Assembly: GCA_011525695.1 (NCBI GenBank) | Contig: WYBX01000107.1 | Span: forward strand, 1-64,000 | Source: Verrucomicrobiia bacterium | Lineage (GTDB): Bacteria > Verrucomicrobiota > Verrucomicrobiia > Opitutales > Opitutaceae | Reading direction: 5' to 3' | DNA: 64,000 nt | Shown here: positions 1-7,774 of the stretch, in pieces | How the letters are laid out: every line of letters starts with the position of its first letter | Numbering within the stretch: the stretch's first letter is position 1 | Translations under genes and position numbers: made by a program | The notes under the pieces: generated by a model | Database searches by the model: none | What the model saw: the letters and a program-made list of their open reading frames with translations, nothing else | Told to the model about the DNA's origin: nothing

Positions 1-118
1 CTCCTGTGCCTATGGTTAGTCTCGCTGAGAAACCACTGACTGGAGAGCCGGATGCGGGAAATCCGCCCGTCCGGTTCGGAGGGAGGGGTGGCGCTAACCC
101 CGCCACTCCTACCCCTAT
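1..118 (+). mobile_element. Group II intron, 3' end (domains V and VI); rest lies left of the window
   Basis: Positions 45-77 read as a domain V hairpin: it opens with GAGCCG, has a GCGGGAAATCCGC-type inner stem with a GAAA-like loop, and closes with CGGTTC. Positions 80-116 fold as domain VI: GGGGTGGCG pairs with CGCCACTCC, with an unpaired A next to a lower GGG/CCC stem as expected for the branch site. The intron would end at CTAT near 118. Everything upstream, including any reverse transcriptase gene, is outside the window. The sequence from 119 matches the edge of a repeat found at 14361, which supports this junction independently. The subclass is uncertain; insertion beside a hairpin suggests IIC. 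Confidence 0.75.
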
Positions 119-248
119 CATGTACGAAGTTCGGAAGTTTGCGGCCATGACGGCCTGCCCGCCGACTTGTCCTCCGTAGCTTCAGCGAAGGAGGAAGGCT
201 CGGCGAAGGAGCGAGCCCGGCCGTCCATGACTCCATGGCTCACTTCCC
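119..248. other. Repeat-derived intergenic sequence right of the intron
   Basis: The first 18 bases (from CATGTACGAAGTTC) match the right edge of the composite palindromic repeat at 14261-14378. The rest, up to the tandem repeats, contains no convincing gene; short open frames here are incidental. Confidence 0.5.
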
Positions 249-421
249 GCGGAGGGCGCAGCCGAGACTGCGCCCCTACGGCTGCGTGGCTCAATGAACA
301 TTCGAAGTTTCCCGAGGGCGCAGGCGAGGCTGCGCCCCTACGGCTGCGTGGCTCAATGAATATTCGAAGTCTCCCGAGGGCGCAGGCGAGGCTGCGCCCC
401 TACGGCTGCGTGATTCAATGA
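249..421. repeat. Three tandem 62-bp units containing a GGGCGCAG/CTGCGCCC palindrome
   Basis: Units begin at 249, 311 and 373. Each carries GGGCGCAGGC, a short loop, CTGCGCCCCTACGG, then a TCAATGAA tail; the first two continue with an ATTCGAAGT segment. The hairpin stem is about 8 bp. Related single or inverted copies occur at 6817-6868, 35024-35098 and 51619-51654, so this is a dispersed REP-like family that is locally amplified here. Confidence 0.85.
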
Positions 422-491
422 AGCCTTCGCCCGGATGGCTGATGGTCCGCGCTTGCATCGGCTGGGTTCGGGGAAATCCTTCGGGACACCC

Positions 492-1640
492 ATGAGCGCC
501 CCCACGCTGCACACCGTCCACGGCCAGCCGTCGTGGTCCTTCCGTTCCAGCCATGTCCACGCGAACCTGACGAAACTCGGCGGGCATCTCGGCCCAATCT
601 CCTTCCGGCTCGATCACCGGCTGGTGATGCCGCTGTCCGTCGCGCCCTGGGCCGAGGAAAAACTGTCGGCCGACACGGTTCCGCTGCTCCGTGCCTTGCG
701 GGGCGATTTCTTCTGCGCGCCCTTTGGTGACAACTCGACCGGCTGGCGCGGCGAGCAGCATCCGCCGCACGGCGAGCCCGCGAACGCGCGCTGGCGGCTG
801 GTGGCCTATGAGCGCTCGGCCGATCGCAGCACCATTCATGCGAGCCTCGAGACGACGATTCGGCGGGGGCGGATCGACAAGTACATCACGCTGCGCGAAG
901 GGCACGCCGCCATCTACCAGCGCCATGTGCTGGCCGGTTCAGAGGGCCCCATCAGCCTCGGCCATCACGCAACGGTGAAATTCCCGGAGCTGCCGGCGTC
1001 CGGCGTCGTCAGCACCAGCCGGTTTGTCCACGGGCAGGTCTTTCCCGGGACATTCGAGTCGCCCGAGAAACGGGGCTACCAAAGCCTGAAGCCGAGTGCG
1101 ACGTTCCGGTCGCTCGAGAAGGTGCCTTTGCTCGCCGGCGGCACGACCGATCTCAGCCGGTATCCGGCCCGCCGCGGCTATGAGGATCTCGTGATGCTGA
1201 GCGCAGATCCGGCGCTGCCGTTTGCCTGGAATGCGGTGACGTTTCCGCGGGAGCGTTACGTGTGGTTTGCGCTGCGCGATCCGGGCATGCTCCGCAGCAC
1301 TGTCCTCTGGCTCTCGAATGGCGGCCGGCATTACCCGCCGTGGAACGGCCGGCATACGGCGGTGATGGGGATCGAGGATGTCACCAGCTATTTCCACTAT
1401 GGGCAGGCGGAGTCCGCGAAGCCGAACCCGCTCAGCCGCCGCGGCATTGCGACCGCACTGAAACTCAGCGCGAAGCGGCCGACGACGATCAATTACATCA
1501 TGGGCGTAGCCGCGATTCCCGCGGGGTTTGACCGGGTGGCTTCAATCCGGGCCGCCAAGGGGGGAATCGAACTGGTGGCCGCGAACCGCAGCCGCGCGGC
1601 GTGCCCGCTCGACCTCGATTTTCTTACGGAGCGCATTTGA
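492..1640 (+). CDS. Conserved-looking protein of unknown function, possibly galactose-mutarotase-like
   Basis: A 382-residue protein with no signal peptide or membrane segment. I chose the ATG at 492 because the 19 residues upstream are low-quality sequence next to the repeat block. Blocks such as GDFFCAPFGDN, HPPHGE and SLGHHATVKFP, and the Trp/His/Asn-rich beta-type composition, resemble carbohydrate-binding mutarotase-fold proteins, but I cannot name the family. The C-terminal part (HYPPWNGRH, GIEDVTSYFHYG) also looks like a sugar-binding beta-sandwich. It is followed 138 bp later by a discoidin-like lipoprotein. The fold assignment is inference. Confidence 0.85.
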   Translation: MSAPTLHTVHGQPSWSFRSSHVHANLTKLGGHLGPISFRLDHRLVMPLSVAPWAEEKLSADTVPLLRALRGDFFCAPFGDNSTGWRGEQHPPHGEPANARWRLVAYERSADRSTIHASLETTIRRGRIDKYITLREGHAAIYQRHVLAGSEGPISLGHHATVKFPELPASGVVSTSRFVHGQVFPGTFESPEKRGYQSLKPSATFRSLEKVPLLAGGTTDLSRYPARRGYEDLVMLSADPALPFAWNAVTFPRERYVWFALRDPGMLRSTVLWLSNGGRHYPPWNGRHTAVMGIEDVTSYFHYGQAESAKPNPLSRRGIATALKLSAKRPTTINYIMGVAAIPAGFDRVASIRAAKGGIELVAANRSRAACPLDLDFLTERI

Positions 1641-1764
1641 GTTTTTTGCGGTCGTCGCTTCGTTTTGGGCGGCCCATCCTGGCGACCCCCTCGCCGTCCG
1701 CGTGCCCGGACGGCCAATTGTTGGGGGTGGCTTTGCCGAATCCCCACTGCGGCCCGGTTTGGCC

Positions 1765-1770
1765 GGAGGA
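1765..1770 (+). promoter_or_regulatory. Ribosome binding site GGAGGA for the 1779 lipoprotein
   Basis: GGAGGA lies 8 nt before the ATG at 1779. It decides the start, since the frame stays open upstream for 38 more codons without signal-peptide character. Confidence 0.75.
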
Positions 1771-1778
1771 AAATTTTC

Positions 1779-2579
1779 ATGAAATCAAGCATCTCGACAT
1801 CCACCCTCCTCGGATTCCTAACGCTGGCCACCGTCACCGTGGTGTATTCGACCGGCTGCGGGCGCTCGCCCGCCCCTTCCGAGTCGGAGCAGACAAAGGC
1901 ATCTGAGCCCGGCACGGCATCCACGACGGCAGCGGCGCCATCCGGCCCGGCGGGCAGTGGCACTGCGGCCGGCGACAGCGGAACGGTCCCGCTCGAGATC
2001 GATCTGCCGCGACCGCTGTTTGCGGGTACGCCGAAGCCGATCAACGTGCCGAACGTCGAACCCGTGCTGGCCGGGAAACGGCCGGACTTCATGGTCCCCG
2101 CTGGCACGAAACTGCTTTCCAAGGGCAAGCCGGTCAGCAGCAGCGACGATTTTCCAATCATCGGCGACCTGTCGATGATCACGGATGGCGACAAGACCGG
2201 CGTCGATGGCACGTATGTCGAACTCGCGCCCTTTCTGCAGTGGGTTCAAATCGATCTCGAGGCTCCGGTGAAGTTCGCCGCCGTCGCGCTCTGGCACTTC
2301 CACTCGCAGGCGCGGGTTTATCACGATGTCATCGTCCAGGTTTCGGACGACGCGGAGTTCAAGGAAGGCGTTCAAACGCTCTTCAACAACGATAACGACA
2401 ACTCCGCCAAGCTCGGGGAAGGCACGGATCGTCCCTACATCGAGACGTACCAGGGCCGGTTGATCGATGGGAAGGGCGTGACGGGGCGTTATCTCCGGCT
2501 TTACAGCAATGGCAACACGTCGGACGAGTTGAACCACTACATCGAAGTCGAGGTTTACGGCACGTTGGCGAAGCAGTGA
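1779..2579 (+). CDS. Discoidin-like (F5/8 type C) lipoprotein
   Basis: A 266-residue protein with an N-terminal hydrophobic signal ending in a lipobox (S-T-G-C around residues 24-27), so it is probably a lipid-anchored envelope protein. A Pro/Ala/Ser-rich linker of about 50 residues follows. Residues ~125-265 look like a discoidin / F5/8 type C jelly roll: ITDGDKTG, a Trp-containing VQIDLEAPVKF strand, VSDDAEFKEG and GRYLRLYSNG. That fold usually binds glycans or ligands; the ligand here is unknown. The 1779 start is supported by the GGAGGA site and the signal peptide. Confidence 0.87.
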   Translation: MKSSISTSTLLGFLTLATVTVVYSTGCGRSPAPSESEQTKASEPGTASTTAAAPSGPAGSGTAAGDSGTVPLEIDLPRPLFAGTPKPINVPNVEPVLAGKRPDFMVPAGTKLLSKGKPVSSSDDFPIIGDLSMITDGDKTGVDGTYVELAPFLQWVQIDLEAPVKFAAVALWHFHSQARVYHDVIVQVSDDAEFKEGVQTLFNNDNDNSAKLGEGTDRPYIETYQGRLIDGKGVTGRYLRLYSNGNTSDELNHYIEVEVYGTLAKQ

Positions 2580-2683
2580 GCTTCTCGCTCCAGCCTCCGA
2601 TTCCTCCAATCCTCCACGCCTGAGTCCCCGTACCTTCGCGTCCCGATCCATCGGCACGCCAGGTCGCCGAGTCGCGCCAAGCT

Positions 2684-2938
2684 TCAGAACACCGACAGGG
2701 CCTTCGCGCTTTCCAGGACGACCCAGGCGCAGCCGCCAGCGAGCCCCACGTTGAAAAGGACCCGGACCAGCTTCCGTCCCCGGAGCACCGCATCGTGGAA
2801 GTCGGTGTCGATCGGCCGGCGGTTCGATTCGGCGATGAAACTCACGAACCGCGGATCCCGGAACCGGCCGCGCGGATCCCGCCGCAATCCGAAACGGATC
2901 GCCGGACGCCGGCAGAGGTTGAGCAGGACGCGGAGCAC
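2684..2938 (-). CDS. Small hypothetical protein with a C-terminal membrane helix
   Basis: The open frame reaches 3025, where it would overlap the divergent lysA start. A GTG at 2938 gives an 84-residue protein and leaves an AT-richer stretch (about 2939-3023) free for promoters of both genes. Visible features are a basic N-terminal half (LRRDPRGRFRDPRF) and a hydrophobic C-terminal helix (LVRVLFNVGLAGGCAWVV). No family was recognised. The amino-acid mix looks like real coding sequence rather than a shadow frame. Confidence 0.5.
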   Translation of the reverse strand: MLRVLLNLCRRPAIRFGLRRDPRGRFRDPRFVSFIAESNRRPIDTDFHDAVLRGRKLVRVLFNVGLAGGCAWVVLESAKALSVF

Positions 2939-3023
2939 AGCGACCAGATCGGCATTTTGTGTGGTTTTTTCAATCGGAAAGCCATTAGCGTCCGCCGTTT
3001 CACGCGATTTTACCGCACCCACC

Positions 3024-4328
3024 ATGCATCATTTCCACTACTCCGGCCGCGACCTGCACTGCGAATCCGTCGATCTCGCCGCGGTCGCCAAGCTCTACGG
3101 CACGCCCACGTACGTCTACAGCGCGGGAACAATGGCGGACAACTACCGGCGGCTGCAGCGCGGCCTCGAGGGGCTGGACGCGCAGCTCTGCTATGCGATG
3201 AAGGCGAACTCGAACCTGGCGGTCCTGCGCCACTTCGCGAACCTGGGCGCCGGCTTCGACCTCGTCAGCGGTGGCGAGATCCGGCGCGTGATCGCCGCCG
3301 GCGCGGATGTGAAGTCGAGCGTGTTCGCAGGCGTCGGGAAGACGGAGCCGGAGATCCGGCTGGCACTCGAGAACGGCATCTTCTCCTTCCACGTCGAAAG
3401 CGAGCCGGAGCTGGGCCGGATCAACCACGTGGCGGGCAAGCTCGGGCTCAAGGCTCCGATTGCGATTCGCGTCAATCCCGACGTCGACGCGAAGACGCAC
3501 GCGAAGATCACGACCGGCAAGAGTGACAACAAGTTCGGGATTCCGCTGCAGCAGGCCGCGGCGGCCTACGAGGCCGCGGCCAAGTATCCGCATCTCGCGA
3601 TCAAGGGCGTGCAGATGCACATCGGCTCGCAACTCACCTCGGTCACGCCATTCGTGGAGGCGGTGGAGAAGGTCGCGCCCTTCGCCGCGGACCTGAAGGC
3701 GCGGTTCGGGATTACCTACTTCTCGATCGGCGGCGGCATGGGAATCATTTACCGGGACGCGCTGGCCAGCGGGCAGCCGGCATGGTGGGAGGCCCAGCCG
3801 GCCGAGACCCGGCCGCTCACGCCGGAATCCTATGGCGCCGCGATGGTGCCGCTGCTGCAGCCGCTCGGTCTCAAGGTGCTGCTCGAGCACGGCCGGTTCA
3901 TGGTCGGCAACGCCGGAATCCTGCTCGCGAAGGTCGAGCACCTGAAGCGGGGCGCGGGAAAGAACTTCCTCGTGGTCGATGCGGCCATGAACGATCTCGT
4001 GCGCCCCGCGATGTACGAGAGCTTCCACGAAATCGTGCCGCTGCACCGGGATTCATCCCGGCGGGCGCTGACGGCCGACATCGTCGGGCCGATTTGCGAG
4101 AGTGGTGATTGCTTCGCCAAGGATCGGCAGATCCAGGAGGTCGGGGAGGGTGAGTTGATCGCCTTCATGAGCGCGGGCGCCTACGGCTACACCATGGCGA
4201 GCCGCTACAACACGCGCGCCATGCCGGCCGAGGTGCTGGTGAAGGGCAGTGCATTTGAACTCGTCAACGCCCGGGAGAGCTTCGAGCAGATGATCGCAGG
4301 AGAGCGGGTGCCGGCATTCCTGAACTAG
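3024..4328 (+). CDS. lysA: Diaminopimelate decarboxylase
   Basis: A 434-residue PLP enzyme of the fold III decarboxylase family that converts meso-diaminopimelate to L-lysine, the last step of the DAP pathway (EC 4.1.1.20). CYAMKAN carries the Schiff-base lysine (K60). The HIGSQL and GGGMGI blocks lie in the barrel domain. CESGDCFAKDR near residue 358 supplies the active-site cysteine contributed across the dimer, followed by GAYGYTMASRYN. Length is typical for the family. ATG 3024 was chosen because the MHHFHYSG start precedes the first conserved block directly; no clear Shine-Dalgarno is visible. Confidence 0.96.
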   Translation: MHHFHYSGRDLHCESVDLAAVAKLYGTPTYVYSAGTMADNYRRLQRGLEGLDAQLCYAMKANSNLAVLRHFANLGAGFDLVSGGEIRRVIAAGADVKSSVFAGVGKTEPEIRLALENGIFSFHVESEPELGRINHVAGKLGLKAPIAIRVNPDVDAKTHAKITTGKSDNKFGIPLQQAAAAYEAAAKYPHLAIKGVQMHIGSQLTSVTPFVEAVEKVAPFAADLKARFGITYFSIGGGMGIIYRDALASGQPAWWEAQPAETRPLTPESYGAAMVPLLQPLGLKVLLEHGRFMVGNAGILLAKVEHLKRGAGKNFLVVDAAMNDLVRPAMYESFHEIVPLHRDSSRRALTADIVGPICESGDCFAKDRQIQEVGEGELIAFMSAGAYGYTMASRYNTRAMPAEVLVKGSAFELVNARESFEQMIAGERVPAFLN

Positions 4329-4400
4329 CCCAGCCCCGTTCCTTCCTGCGATTCCAGCATGGACGTTGCGGCGGGCCGCGATCGGGTTTCCGTCACACCG

Positions 4401-6581
4401 ATGCCCAACGCGCTCTCCCGCGAAAAATCGCCCTACCTGCTCCAGCACGCGGAAAACCCGGTGGACTGGCTGCCATGGGGGGAGGCGGCCTTTGCCCGCG
4501 CCCGCGCGGAACAGAAACCGATTTTCCTGAGCATCGGCTACTCCACCTGCCACTGGTGCCATGTGATGGCCCACGAGTCGTTCGAAAACGCGGCGATTGC
4601 GGGCATCCTGAACGAGCATTTCGTATCCGTGAAGGTCGATCGGGAGGAGCGGCCCGACGTCGACAAGGTGTACATGGCCTACGTGCAGGCGATGACGGGC
4701 CATGGCGGCTGGCCATTGAGCGCATGGCTTTCGCCGGACTTGAAGCCGTTCTATGGCGGCACCTATTTCCCGCCCGACGAGCGGCATGGCCGGCCGGGGT
4801 TCCCCGGAGTGCTGCAGGCCATTGCCCTTGCCTGGCGGGAAAGGCGCGAGCAGCTCCTGTCCGAGGGCGAGCGGGCGGTGAACGCCCTCCGCGGCTATTT
4901 CTCGAATCGGGATCGGGATGAGGGCGGGGCGGGTCCGGGCAATGCCGGTCCGCCGCTCGCCGATGTGGCGGGGCAGGCGTTCGAGCTGGGGTTCAGGCAT
5001 TTTCACGAATCATTCGACGCGGCCAACGGCGGCTTCGGCGGCGCACCGAAATTTCCACGAGCCGCGAATCTGTCGTTCCTGATCCGGGTCGCCGCATTGC
5101 AGGGGACCGGCAGCGAGATGGGCGGCGAGGCAATCCGGATGGTCGCCGCGACGCTCCAGGCCATGGCTCGTGGTGGCATTCATGATCACGTCGGGGGCGG
5201 CTTTCACCGCTACAGCGTCGACGAGACCTGGTTCGTGCCGCACTTCGAGAAAATGCTCTACGACCAGGCGCAAATCGCCCTGAACTCGCTCGAGGCGAAA
5301 CAGGCGACGGGTGATGAGCGGTTTGCCTGGCTAGCCAGGGACATCCTCGAGTACGTGCGCCGCGACCTGACCGCGCCGGAAGGGGGCTTTTACACCGCCG
5401 AGGATGCGGACAGCGCGCGAGCGCACGACTTGGGCGGCCATGCGGAAGGGGCATTTTATGTGTGGACTGCGGCGGAGCTGCGTGAAGCGCTGGGCGAGGA
5501 GTACGCGTGGATCGCGGGCCACTTCGGTGTCGATGAAAACGGGAACGTGCCGGATCGGCTCGATCCCCAGAATGAATTTCACGGCCAGAACATTCTGATG
5601 CAGCGCCGGCCACTGCTGGAGTCCGCGAAGCGAGCCGGGCTGGAACCGGAAGAGGCGAACACCCGGCTGCTGGCCGTGCTGGAAAGGCTGCGCGGCATCC
5701 GCGCCCGGCGACCGCGGCCGTTGCGGGACGACAAGGTGGTGACCGCGGGCAACGGATTGATGATTTCGGCGCTGGCCAGGGCCCACCAGGTGCTCGTGTC
5801 GGCGGCTCCAGCCGGTACGGAGCGAGCCGGATATCTCGCGGCTGCAACCCGTGCAGCCGAATTCATCGAGCGCGAACTTCACGATCCGGCACGAGGCATC
5901 CTCTATCGCACCTGGCGGCACGGTCGGGGTGCCACGGAAGGATTCGCGGAAGATTATGCCTTCCTGATCCAGGGGCTGCTCGACCTATATGAAGCGGGCT
6001 TCGAGCTGCGCTGGTTGCAGTGGGCTGAACGGCTGCAGGCGACCATGGACCGGTTGTTCTGGGACGAGGCCGACGGAGGCTACTTCAACTCAACGGCCGG
6101 CGACCCGAGTATCGTGCTGCGGTTGAAGGAGGATTACGACGGGGCGGAGCCGGCTCCCTCCAGCGTGGCCGCGCTGAACCTGCTGCGGCTCGCAGCGATG
6201 ACCGGCGAGGCTGGGTTGCGCGAACGCGGGAGGCGGACGATCGATGCGTTTCGGGCCCAGTGGAGCCGGGTTCCCCAGGCGATGCCCCAGATCCTCTGCG
6301 CGCTCGAGCTCGCACTGGAGCCTCCGCGCCATGTTGTCCTGGCGGGGGATCCCAACGCTGCCGATTTCAACGTTCTCGCAGCCGTGGTTCATGAGCGGCT
6401 CGGGCCGCGGCGCGTGCTGCTGGCGGCCGACGGCGGGGCGGGGCAGGCATGGCTGGCCCGGCGTGCCCCGTGGCTGGCCGGGATGCGGCCAACGGGTGGG
6501 CGTGCGACCGCTTACGTCTGCGAGGAATTCACGTGCCAGGCCCCCACCGCCGATCCCGAAGAACTGCGCCGGATCCTGTGA
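4401..6581 (+). CDS. Thioredoxin-fold DUF255 protein (YyaL / spermatogenesis-associated 20 family)
   Basis: A 726-residue protein. Residues 1-~170 form a DUF255 thioredoxin-like domain with the motif STCHWCHVM (Cys50, Cys53). The rest is an (alpha/alpha)6 barrel like N-acylglucosamine 2-epimerase or glycosidase folds (HFEKMLYDQAQ, DDKVVTAGNGLM, a WEEADGG-like WDEADGGYF block). Length matches the family. The exact reaction is unproven, although the family is widespread. ATG 4401 begins the conserved MPNALSREKSPYLLQHA block; an upstream ATG at 4359 would add 14 unrelated residues. It lies 72 bp after lysA and may be co-transcribed. Confidence 0.93.
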   Translation: MPNALSREKSPYLLQHAENPVDWLPWGEAAFARARAEQKPIFLSIGYSTCHWCHVMAHESFENAAIAGILNEHFVSVKVDREERPDVDKVYMAYVQAMTGHGGWPLSAWLSPDLKPFYGGTYFPPDERHGRPGFPGVLQAIALAWRERREQLLSEGERAVNALRGYFSNRDRDEGGAGPGNAGPPLADVAGQAFELGFRHFHESFDAANGGFGGAPKFPRAANLSFLIRVAALQGTGSEMGGEAIRMVAATLQAMARGGIHDHVGGGFHRYSVDETWFVPHFEKMLYDQAQIALNSLEAKQATGDERFAWLARDILEYVRRDLTAPEGGFYTAEDADSARAHDLGGHAEGAFYVWTAAELREALGEEYAWIAGHFGVDENGNVPDRLDPQNEFHGQNILMQRRPLLESAKRAGLEPEEANTRLLAVLERLRGIRARRPRPLRDDKVVTAGNGLMISALARAHQVLVSAAPAGTERAGYLAAATRAAEFIERELHDPARGILYRTWRHGRGATEGFAEDYAFLIQGLLDLYEAGFELRWLQWAERLQATMDRLFWDEADGGYFNSTAGDPSIVLRLKEDYDGAEPAPSSVAALNLLRLAAMTGEAGLRERGRRTIDAFRAQWSRVPQAMPQILCALELALEPPRHVVLAGDPNAADFNVLAAVVHERLGPRRVLLAADGGAGQAWLARRAPWLAGMRPTGGRATAYVCEEFTCQAPTADPEELRRIL

Positions 6582-6597
6582 AAGTCGGGCTGCGCAG

Positions 6598-6868
6598 AAT
6601 GAATTTCCCATCGGGTTTAAGGACGCCACGGAGCCGGTTCGACGGGCTCACGGCCCCGAGCCTGCCGAGGGGGGCGTCCCTCCATGAATGTCATTCTGAA
6701 TGAGCAACGAGCATTAATGGATCGGAAATGAATTCATGGAGGACCGTGCTCCGTCACGGCCATGAAGATCGAACCGCTGCGCAGATGATTTCCCAACGGA
6801 TCTGTGGACTGCGTGGCTGAATGAGCATTCGAACGGTTTCGAGGGTGCAGGCAAGGCTGCGCCCCTAC
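6598..6868. repeat. Composite palindromic repeat plus a partial GGGCGCAG unit
   Basis: 6598-6783 holds both halves of the CATGGAGGG-type composite repeat in inverted order, with an interruption around 6640-6730. It includes GGGCGTCCCTCCATG and TCATGGAGGACCGTGCTCCGTCACGGCC. 6817-6868 is a partial copy of the 62-bp unit seen at 249-421 (ATTCGAA, GGCTGCGCCCCTACG). No gene was found in the 350-bp gap. Confidence 0.75.
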
Positions 6869-6931
6869 GCTGCGCGGTTGAATGAAGGCCGCAGCCGGCC
6901 GCTCCGACTCACACTCCGGTCGACGGCACGG

Positions 6932-7132
6932 TCAGTAGTGCGGCGGACGTTCGTCTTCCTCGGGCAGCCCGGGCTCGCCGGCGGCGGCCTCTGGCAACCG
7001 GCCCTGCAGGACCTTCACGGCGCGTCGCAGTTGCGCAAGTTCCTCGGCAAAATCAAGCATGGCCCGATCCTGCTCCGAGACGTGGCGCTCGAGATGCGCG
7101 ATTTTTTCCTCAAGGTGCCGGATTTCGTCCAT
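6932..7132 (-). CDS. SlyX-like small coiled-coil protein
   Basis: A 66-residue protein made of a heptad coiled coil (IRHLEEKIAHLERHVSEQD) followed by an acidic linker. It ends in RPPHY, the hallmark tail of SlyX proteins, whose function is not well defined. ATG 7132 starts the conserved helix; ATG 7150 in the same frame would add six residues. Either start overlaps the end of the response regulator gene, implying translational coupling. Confidence 0.85.
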   Translation of the reverse strand: MDEIRHLEEKIAHLERHVSEQDRAMLDFAEELAQLRRAVKVLQGRLPEAAAGEPGLPEEDERPPHY

Positions 7133-7730
7133 GGGAGTCGGGCGGCGCATCCGCGGCGGCCAGGCTGGCTTTCATCCGCTCGAGCTCCGGCAACACCACG
7201 CGCGTGTAGCAGTCGGGGCAGACGGAGTGGCTGAAATCGCTGCCGGTGCGCTCGCTGATGTAGCCCTCGAGCTGCTGCCAGTAGTTCTGATCGTCGCGGA
7301 TTTTTTTGCAGTAGGAGCAGATCGGCAGCATCTCCTCCAGCTGCCGGACCTGCGTCGTGTAACGAAGGATACGCTCGGCCACCCGCAGCCGCATCCAGAG
7401 CTCGGGCAGGTCGAGCGGCTTGGTCAGGAAATCGTCCACCCCCGCGTCGGCGGCGGCCGTCTGGTTCTCGAGCGTCGCATCCCGGCTGGTGAGCAGGATG
7501 AAGTAGATGTATTCCGAGCCAACGCGCTGCCGAATCCGCCGGCACAGATCCAGGCCGTCGCTCTCCGGCATCATCCAGTCGCTGACGACGACGCGCACCG
7601 GCTCCTGCTGGAGGAGCTGCCAGGCCGCCCGGCCGTCGCCCGCCTCGATGACCTCGTGGTCGAGGTTGCGCAGTGCCTTGCGCAGGATCGCGCGGGCCAC
7701 CGCATCGTCTTCAACGGTGAGAATTTTCAC
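7110..7730 (-). CDS. Response regulator: receiver domain plus C-terminal four-cysteine module
   Basis: A 206-residue protein with a GTG start. Residues 1-~120 form a receiver domain: acidic pair VEDD, phospho-acceptor D51 in VVVSDWMMP, and conserved lysine in FLTKPLD near 104. There is no DNA-binding domain. Instead, residues ~135-185 carry ICSYCKKIRDD and, 30 residues later, CPDC, a four-cysteine module with the spacing of a zinc site. I know similar tails from stand-alone regulators in Verrucomicrobiota and Deltaproteobacteria; their output role is undefined. No histidine kinase is adjacent. It lies 44 bp after the coiled-coil protein and overlaps slyX. Confidence 0.92.
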   Translation of the reverse strand: MKILTVEDDAVARAILRKALRNLDHEVIEAGDGRAAWQLLQQEPVRVVVSDWMMPESDGLDLCRRIRQRVGSEYIYFILLTSRDATLENQTAAADAGVDDFLTKPLDLPELWMRLRVAERILRYTTQVRQLEEMLPICSYCKKIRDDQNYWQQLEGYISERTGSDFSHSVCPDCYTRVVLPELERMKASLAAADAPPDSHGRNPAP

Positions 7731-7774
7731 ATTGGCGGGAGGATTAGCGGATCACCGGGCTGCGGCGGCAATCG

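Noticed and set aside
167..421. An 84-codon plus-strand open frame at the left end
   Set aside because: It is built from the 62-bp tandem repeats and has no protein character.
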